DNA of 64,000 nucleotides, taken from contig CM054116.1 in the NCBI GenBank assembly GCA_028673005.1, positions 132,285,547 to 132,349,546 of the forward strand, given 5' to 3'. This DNA comes from Tanypteryx hageni. Lineage: Eukaryota > Arthropoda > Insecta > Odonata > Petaluridae. The notes beneath the pieces are model-generated. The model was not told the origin of the DNA and ran no database searches. It was given only the letters and a program-made list of their open reading frames with translations. The position numbers and the translations under genes are program-made. Below, one piece after another: positions 57,980 through 64,000 of the stretch; position 1 is the stretch's first letter, and each line of letters starts with the position of its first letter.

Positions 57980-59250
57980 CTAAAAATTCAATATATTTGT
58001 CTGTTTATAAAATTTGTGGTTAAAAACAAAATAATTTTGATCCATACATAATTTTGTCAATAATAAAATGTCCTGTATTTTTGTATCCTCAACATCCTTA
58101 TTTCTAAACCAGTCCTCAAGATTTTCGAGAACGCATTCAATAGGCACACTTGGAAACAATTGTTCTACGTCAAAAGATACTAAAAATTCAGTCGATTTTA
58201 TTTCTACGTTTTTCAATTTTTCTATAAGGTTATACGTCTTTTTAATGCCATAAGTTTCTTCGATCCCTAGGGTTTTAAGTTCTTGGGTGAGCCATTTGGC
58301 TAATTTGTATGTAGGGGAGTTTATTGCTGCGATAATAGGTCTCATTTTTCCCCGGGCTTGTGTATTTTGATTAGACAGTATAATCGTGGTAAGATTGGGT
58401 TTTCTATCTTTAGTGAAAAAGCTAGTTTTCCATTAATTGTATTTTTTCACCTTTTAATCATGTCTTTTAACTGTGTACATAGTTTATCAATGGGATCTTT
58501 GGCAACTTCTATATAAGGACCGGTCTTAATTGTGTTTTCCGTTCTCGTAATGTAGTCGTTATTGTCTAAAATGACGGTTGTATTACCCTTGTCAGATTTA
58601 AGAAAAACGCAATCCTTTTTCCTAAGTTCGTTGATGATTTTATATTCAGTTTTATGGTTGATAGACCGACTCAGATTTTATTGTTTAGGTACCGTTCTAT
58701 TTCAATTTTGCCGCCATTTCTAACATATTGTTTTGTGGTGTTGTCCTTGTACTTTAGCCCTGTCTCTATTTCCACGATTATGTCTTTAATGGTAGGTGTT
58801 TTGTATGGTAGACAGTGTTTCAGTCCTTTGTCTAGCAGGTTCATCTCTTCCGGTTTAAAAGTGGTCTTTGATAAGTTAATAACAGAACTTTTCCCTTGTG
58901 GTGGTTTAGTTTTTTGGAGCCCTCGGAGTGCTCCTAATTTCCGATGGATTCTTCGAAGTTTGTTTTCGAATTTATGTTGAATGACAGTGGTCATGTTTTG
59001 AAAATAACTGTCAAAGGTTTGGTAATTCATGCGGTCCAAACCTTTGGTAATTTGAAGGTGTAAATTATAAGCCTGTAACTCGAGTGTGCTGCGTTTTGCA
59101 TACTTTGACTTGATTTCTAATTTTAGCCATGCTTGGCGTGCAATTTGTATGGCTTTCGTTGATATAGGATTATGTGAAGGACCCCGTATTTTTATAAAAT
59201 TCGGAAAGATTTTGTGTTCCTTGCAGTTTTTTAAAAAAGAATGTCTGCAT
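57980..59250 (-). pseudogene. Penelope-like element, reverse transcriptase part
   Basis: Minus-strand frames contain, in order, a leader region (HKFENKLRRIHRKLGALRG), FLKSDKGNTTVILDNNDYIT, PRLYCLIKIHKPG, MRPIIAAINSPTYKLAKWL and STEFLVSFDVEQLFPSVPI. This series is the fingertip and early palm of Penelope-like reverse transcriptases. A stop (KR* near 58452) and a frameshift at about 58345 break it. It ends near 57980, before the second catalytic aspartate pair and before any GIY-YIG endonuclease. Confidence 0.8.
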
Positions 59251-59899
59251 TAATAAAAAGAATTTTCTGCCTAATGGCGTGTAATCTATTAAGCTCTTTA
59301 TCAGGGGTGTAGTCCTAAGAAGAAAAGTACCAGGGCGCTTAAATTTTTATGTATACTTTAAGATCCGTCAAAATGACGCAAAATAACTAAGGCATTACTA
59401 CTTTATAACCACAAAATCTTCAATACCTAACTGCTTTATAACAATCTATCTATTATATAAATAATTATCTATATACAATATTAAATATCAAAGATTGCAA
59501 GTAAATTTTTATTTCGTTTTGCTTAGTTGATTTTTAAAAATCTCCGTTTTTTAACGAGGAAATAAATTATAAGTACACTGAGCTTACGTTCACATGTCTT
59601 CTTAACTTAGTTGCTCTTTTAATTAAAAAAAAGCACATCTTTCCTTGAATCTTAACTTGAGCAAAGATTTGCTTACTTTAATGGACAATAACCACTAATA
59701 TTTACAACGATGTTCCGAACTCTGATAGGCTTGCTAGCCAGCCAATAAAAACACCTTTGAGCGTGACGCAGGTTCGGAAAATTATTACAAGGAAAATATA
59801 CACCATTGAATAATAAAAAATTATAGCTTTATTATCTTAAATGATTGTATTTAAAATTCTTAAAATAATTTCCAAAGTTCTTTTTTTCTCTATTAGAAG
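59251..59899. other. AT-rich gap, nothing recognised
   Basis: Located between the Penelope-like element and the KIAA1586-like hAT. No coding signal. Confidence 0.4.
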
Positions 59900-61301
59900 T
59901 GACATCATTTTTTAAGTGTCGCGACTTCTTGTCTTCGGCAGAACGATGGTGCACCAACCATGATTTTACGTACGGAACTGCATTCCACGATACATGTGGA
60001 GGTCAATTTATTTGAATGGACATGAGCGATGATGCGTTTGTCAGCAAAAGTTTCGATAGAAGTTTGGATATGATGAGGTTCATCGCACTAAACCTTCTTT
60101 CGCATTCGCTGGAACTACATGGTATCGTTTTCATTGCATTTGTCGGTTGAGCGAAATGTTGTGGAATATTTCGCCCTCCTCCGTCGAGAAAATCTCGAAA
60201 ACTGTTCAATATCGAACGGCTGTTCTTGAGGCGGAAGCGCATGCAAATATTTTTAATTCTTTCTTCCCCATATCGAACGTCCCTTTCCGTTTCACAATCT
60301 ATATTTTCCGGCCATGTTTCTGGATTCAGAACCTCAAAATCTTTTATCATCTCTTGGTATTTTTCTAATTCAGTGCCATAATCTCCTGACTTTCGATGCG
60401 ATGCAGTTGTAGCAAAGCAACGCGATTCCAGGTTAACTACAATGCTTGTTATAAACTGCAATCGATGTATACTGACGATTCATTTGTTGTGTCAAGCCGA
60501 TTCCTTGGTAACTCATATTGTCGGACGCAACTCTTTCCTTCTCTCCAAGTTTGTTTTTTAAAGTTGCAATAATCCGAATCGTTCGTCGTATCAGCTTATC
60601 GGCTCTGTTTATTGTGCTGAACCGCTCATGCATTTGTGAAGATAGATTTGCCAATTCTTCCAGAACATTACACATTAGGCTTAGGTCCTTCAGGAATTTG
60701 ACAGTCTCAATGCGCTGGGATAGACCCGTGAACCTCTTTCGTTCGTTACTTGTTCTCCCGGTATCATTAGCAGCAGCTTTAAAATGACGAAATAACGGGA
60801 TATCCAGTCTAAACTGATTTAACTGTTCGAAAGCTGCTTGAAATCCATCGAACATCCCAGACTCGCCCAATTTTTCTCAACTGGAGACTTAAGCAGGAAG
60901 CTATTGTCTTCAATTCGTTCGAATTTTTGGAGATTGATTGTAAAGGGCATATATTGTATCAATGAAACTTTTAAAATGATTAATAGCTTTCATGTCCTCA
61001 ATGATATCATTAGCAGCTAATTCTAACCGGTGGTTCAAACAACGCCAGATTATTATACCTGATTGTTTCAGTTTATCTTGTAGTTGCCTACCCACACTGA
61101 TGTTTTGCCCAGCACACTCGTGCCATCGGATGCAAAGCAGACAAGAGTCTTCTGAAAATATACTTCAGTCATACCATACGAGTCAAGGCATTTCAAGAGT
61201 TCGTTTGTAATTGTATCTGCGCATTGGTCGTTCAAAGAAATTAAATCAAGAAACATCCTCTTTAATCCCATGAGGACAACTTTTATGTACACAGAACCAA
61301 C
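59900..61301 (-). pseudogene. hAT transposase of KIAA1586-like type, broken
   Basis: In minus-strand order: VVLMGLKRMFLDLISLNDQC, LVCFASDGTSVLGK, WRCLNHRLELAANDI, TNERKRFTGLSQRIETVKFL, and SSSECERRFSAMNLIISKL near the end. These match the catalytic Asp, the CxxH helix and the C-terminal dimerisation motif of the KIAA1586-like hAT group. At least three frameshifts break it, and there is a TGA after SIQIN (about 60003). The N-terminal part is missing: the sequence stops at 61301, where the next element begins. Confidence 0.75.
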
Positions 61302-63716
61302 CAGTGGCGGCTCGTAGCTAAAATTAGTGGGGGGGCTGCTCCAGAAAATTTTTAGCCTTTGTTTTAAAATTGTGTAAAAGGAAAAAAACATGTATAAAAA
61401 GAAAATTTATTCAGGAACTTGATAAAATCTTAACAAAAAAAACCAAACATTTTTTACTTACTTTAACTTAAATTGTTACAGTTCAAGCTTGATTTATTCA
61501 TTTAAAAATGAAATCCATTCTACTTGTTTTAATTTGCGCAAAATGTTCAATAATTTTCTCCTTGATCTCTGAATGACAATTGAGGAAATTTTTCTCCATT
61601 GAGAGTACTGCAAGCGCATTTAGTCTTTCCGAATTCATAGTGCTTCTTAAAAAAGTTTTTATTCTTTTCAATGTTGCCTCTGATGTAGTCATGGGAATTG
61701 TCAAGAGGATTTTTATCAGTTTCGTAATTTCACTAAAAATATCATCTAGATTATTTTCCAAGATAAATTTCAGCAGCTCAATTAATTTGCAATATTCATG
61801 AATATCAGTCCTACAATAGAAATTTTTAGTTCAGTTTCAATCTTTTCTTTGTCAATCATGGGATAAGCTTCAGTGGTCATTCTTAAATCTAGTGAAGCAT
61901 TTCTTGTTGAACAATTTAGCAGCTACTAAGTGTTTAGTGGAAGAATATCTGTCCATTATATCAACACATATATAGTCACACACTTCCTTAGCTTCTGCCA
62001 TGAGTGTCTTTGAAGGATTCTCACAGTACTTTGAGTTTCTCAATTCTAAAATAGCAGTTTTGAAATTTGTTATATATTCATTAACTTTAAAAACACTAAT
62101 TTCTCGAGATTGCATTTGGTTGTAAATTATTTCAACATGAGGCATAATCTGATGAAAAAGCTCTAACCAAAACTTGAAATTATCATCATTCAGGTATTTT
62201 AAAATTCCTGTTGCTTCTGCAATGGTTTGATCTGCATTTGATGTTGACTGAATTTCAGTAAGGCAGTTTTTTAAAGGTTGCAAATTTTCATGAACTCTGT
62301 TTATGGTCCGTATGTTGAAATTCCACCTTGTAGAGGATGGACGTGGAATGCTGACGTCCATATGTTTCTTGAGAATGGACACACGTTGTGGTGATCTTGA
62401 GAAGAATGTTGGAATAGACAGAATGTTAGAGAAAAATATTCTTGCGTTTCGTGTAATACTTGCTGCATTTCTCATTATTAAATTAAGTTGATGTGCATAA
62501 CAGTGAATGAAATGTGCATTACTATAAACTAGTTTTATTTTTGCTTGAACTCCTGCTTTTTTGCCTTTCATGACATTTGCACCATCAAATGTCTGAGCTA
62601 TCAGTTTTTGTCCATTTCCTTGAAGGATTATGTCCAATTGTTCTAAAATACGTTTTGATATGCCATCTGCAGTTTGATTTTCTGGAATAAAGAATCCCCA
62701 AAAACGCTCAAATATGTCTTCATTCAATACGTACCGTAGAACAATGTCCATTTGAGTGTGTTCCGAAACATCTGTTGTGTCATCAGCCATGACAGCAACA
62801 AAGGAAGCTTTTCTAATTTCCGTTCTTATCTCCTCATGGTATATTTGTAGCAGGCAGTCAAGTATCTCATTCTGAATGGTCTTAGAAACACCTTTGAAGA
62901 CTGCACTGGTTTCTAAGTGATTCTTCAAATCTGAATCTAATTTAGATGCAAAATTTACTAATCCTCTAAATACTCCTGGATTTACTGAATCGTCTTTTTC
63001 ATCATGTCCACGTAAGGGAGTTTCAAAGTTTCCACAAAAGTAAATGCAGTCTATTATTTTGGACAAAATTTCACGGTTCTTTTTAACTTTTATATTATGC
63101 TCATTGATTGAAAGTCTGTATGCCTCACTAAGTTTCTCCTTAATACTTAAGTTCCTAAAAGTGACAGTGAAACAACATTATCAACGTGCTTCTTTGACTT
63201 CTCATGCTTTTCAGTTTTTTCTTTTATTTTGTTTATATTTCTAAAACCATCTTTTCTCCACGGTACATCACCTCCAAACAGCAAACACGGGAAGCAAAAC
63301 AGTGCATTTTTTACTTCACAGCCGCAAAGCCAACTTTTCCGTTGGTACCATTCAGAATTAAAGCTACGAATATATTTCTTGTTGTTGCTTTTGCCTGGCT
63401 GAGATATTAGAATATCAGGTGTTGAACGACCTATTTTCTTAACTGTAACTTTCTCATGGAGAGATAGCTGTGAAAACTTAAGCTGTTGAAGATCACTTAC
63501 AGTCACAGAACTTATTTCTTGGGGATGCAAGGCCATGGTTAAAGTTTTCTGTTAAATAAAAGAACCGAAAAAATGAATCAAATAGAATAGCTGGAAGCAG
63601 AATAATAATCTAATTCTACACTTTATCACATTCAAGAATATGGTACACGGTTTTTAAGCACAACACACGCTAAGTAAAAAAAACTTCCTTCCACCATCAC
63701 GCCAGAGCCGGCACTG
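61302..63716 (-). mobile_element. hAT element of ZMYM1-like type
   Basis: The left end cagtggcggctcgt and the right end, whose reverse complement is cagtgccggctctg, are imperfect hAT terminal repeats. The coding remnant lies between. Flanks gaaccaac (61294-61301) and cgagagca (63717-63724) do not form a target duplication, so one side has been rearranged since insertion. Confidence 0.65.
61498..63536 (-). pseudogene. ZMYM1-like hAT transposase, near full length, broken
   Basis: ATG at 63536 opens a TTF-type zinc finger (KSWLCGCEVKNALFCFPCLL, then HEKSKKH). A frameshift follows, then 398 codons (63066-61870) with ADDTTDVSEHTQ and FDGANVMKGKKAG, the HCYAHQLNL helix and STRWNF. Two further shifts lead to SYPMIDKEK-like and ILLTIPMTTSEATLKRIKTF. 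Family members have ERCFS between SEA and TLKRI, so five residues of the dimerisation motif are deleted in frame. Length and order otherwise match ZMYM1-like (DUF4371) transposases. Confidence 0.8.
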
Positions 63717-64000
63717 CGAGAGCAACAGTGCTCTCTCTTCCTGGCAGTCCCGCCTTCCTCCCCACCCCCCCCCTCCTATGTGCGCATACGCACAACAGTC
63801 AAACACCACGTCGCTGGCACTGTGAACCGCACAGTTCCATACAAAGATTTTTGTATCTTTTTCATAAACTGGGGGATGGCTACTGAAGTACTGACATTAA
63901 GCTTAAGGAATATATATTGTACTACAAAAATAAAGAAAGAATTAAAGAAAAAAGGACTCATTATATTAAATGTTATCGATAATATCAAGTGGATATAGGG
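63717..64000. other. Right flank, nothing recognised
   Basis: A short inverted repeat gagagca/tgctctc (63718-63735) and a poly-C run near 63767. The missing part of the KIAA1586-like element was not found here. Confidence 0.4.

Overview
The window is eukaryotic nuclear DNA, AT-rich by eye, with GT-AG introns and many decayed transposons: several hAT types, pogo/Tigger, a jockey-like LINE, a Penelope-like element, a possible P-like fragment and a tRNA-like SINE. This mixture argues for an invertebrate, most likely an arthropod. I cannot name the species. No bacterial genes, rRNA, intact tRNA or CRISPR array were seen.

The first 50,286 bases are a tandem array with a period of about 20.35 kb. 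Copy 1 (1-20358) and copy 2 (20359-40706) are almost identical. Copy 3 (40707-50286) is partial and more diverged, and contains its own nested 1,742-bp tandem duplication. Array homology stops abruptly at 50286.

The only gene in the array that looks functional runs on the + strand across the chosen copy boundaries. I assembled it from five exons with good splice sites. It encodes a protein of about 216 residues that I do not recognise: a hydrophobic N-terminus, one strong membrane segment followed by a basic stretch, two short in-frame cassette-like exons, and an acidic Gly/Ala-rich tail. Gene B (18913-28496) and gene C (39259-49557) are complete. Gene A is represented only by its last two exons (2949-3014 and 7916-8143). 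Measured from the array edge at 50286, each natural unit would carry the whole gene plus about 10 kb upstream and 0.73 kb downstream.

The introns and upstream DNA hold nested transposon remnants: a hAT element with an 8-bp target duplication, a GC-rich repeat, LINE fragments, a 283-bp hAT MITE and a Tigger pseudogene. Because these are present in each copy, they give independent markers for the order of duplication and deletion events.

From 50287 to 64000 the DNA is a transposon graveyard: a hAT C-terminal remnant at the array edge, a pyrimidine-rich minisatellite, a possible P-like fragment, a SINE next to a GC-rich repeat block, a second dispersed repeat, a short pogo element with good terminal repeats, a Penelope-like element cut off within its reverse transcriptase, a KIAA1586-like hAT, and a ZMYM1-like hAT abutting it. 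None of these transposons appears able to encode an intact transposase. All coordinates and translations are by hand reading; no database search was possible.
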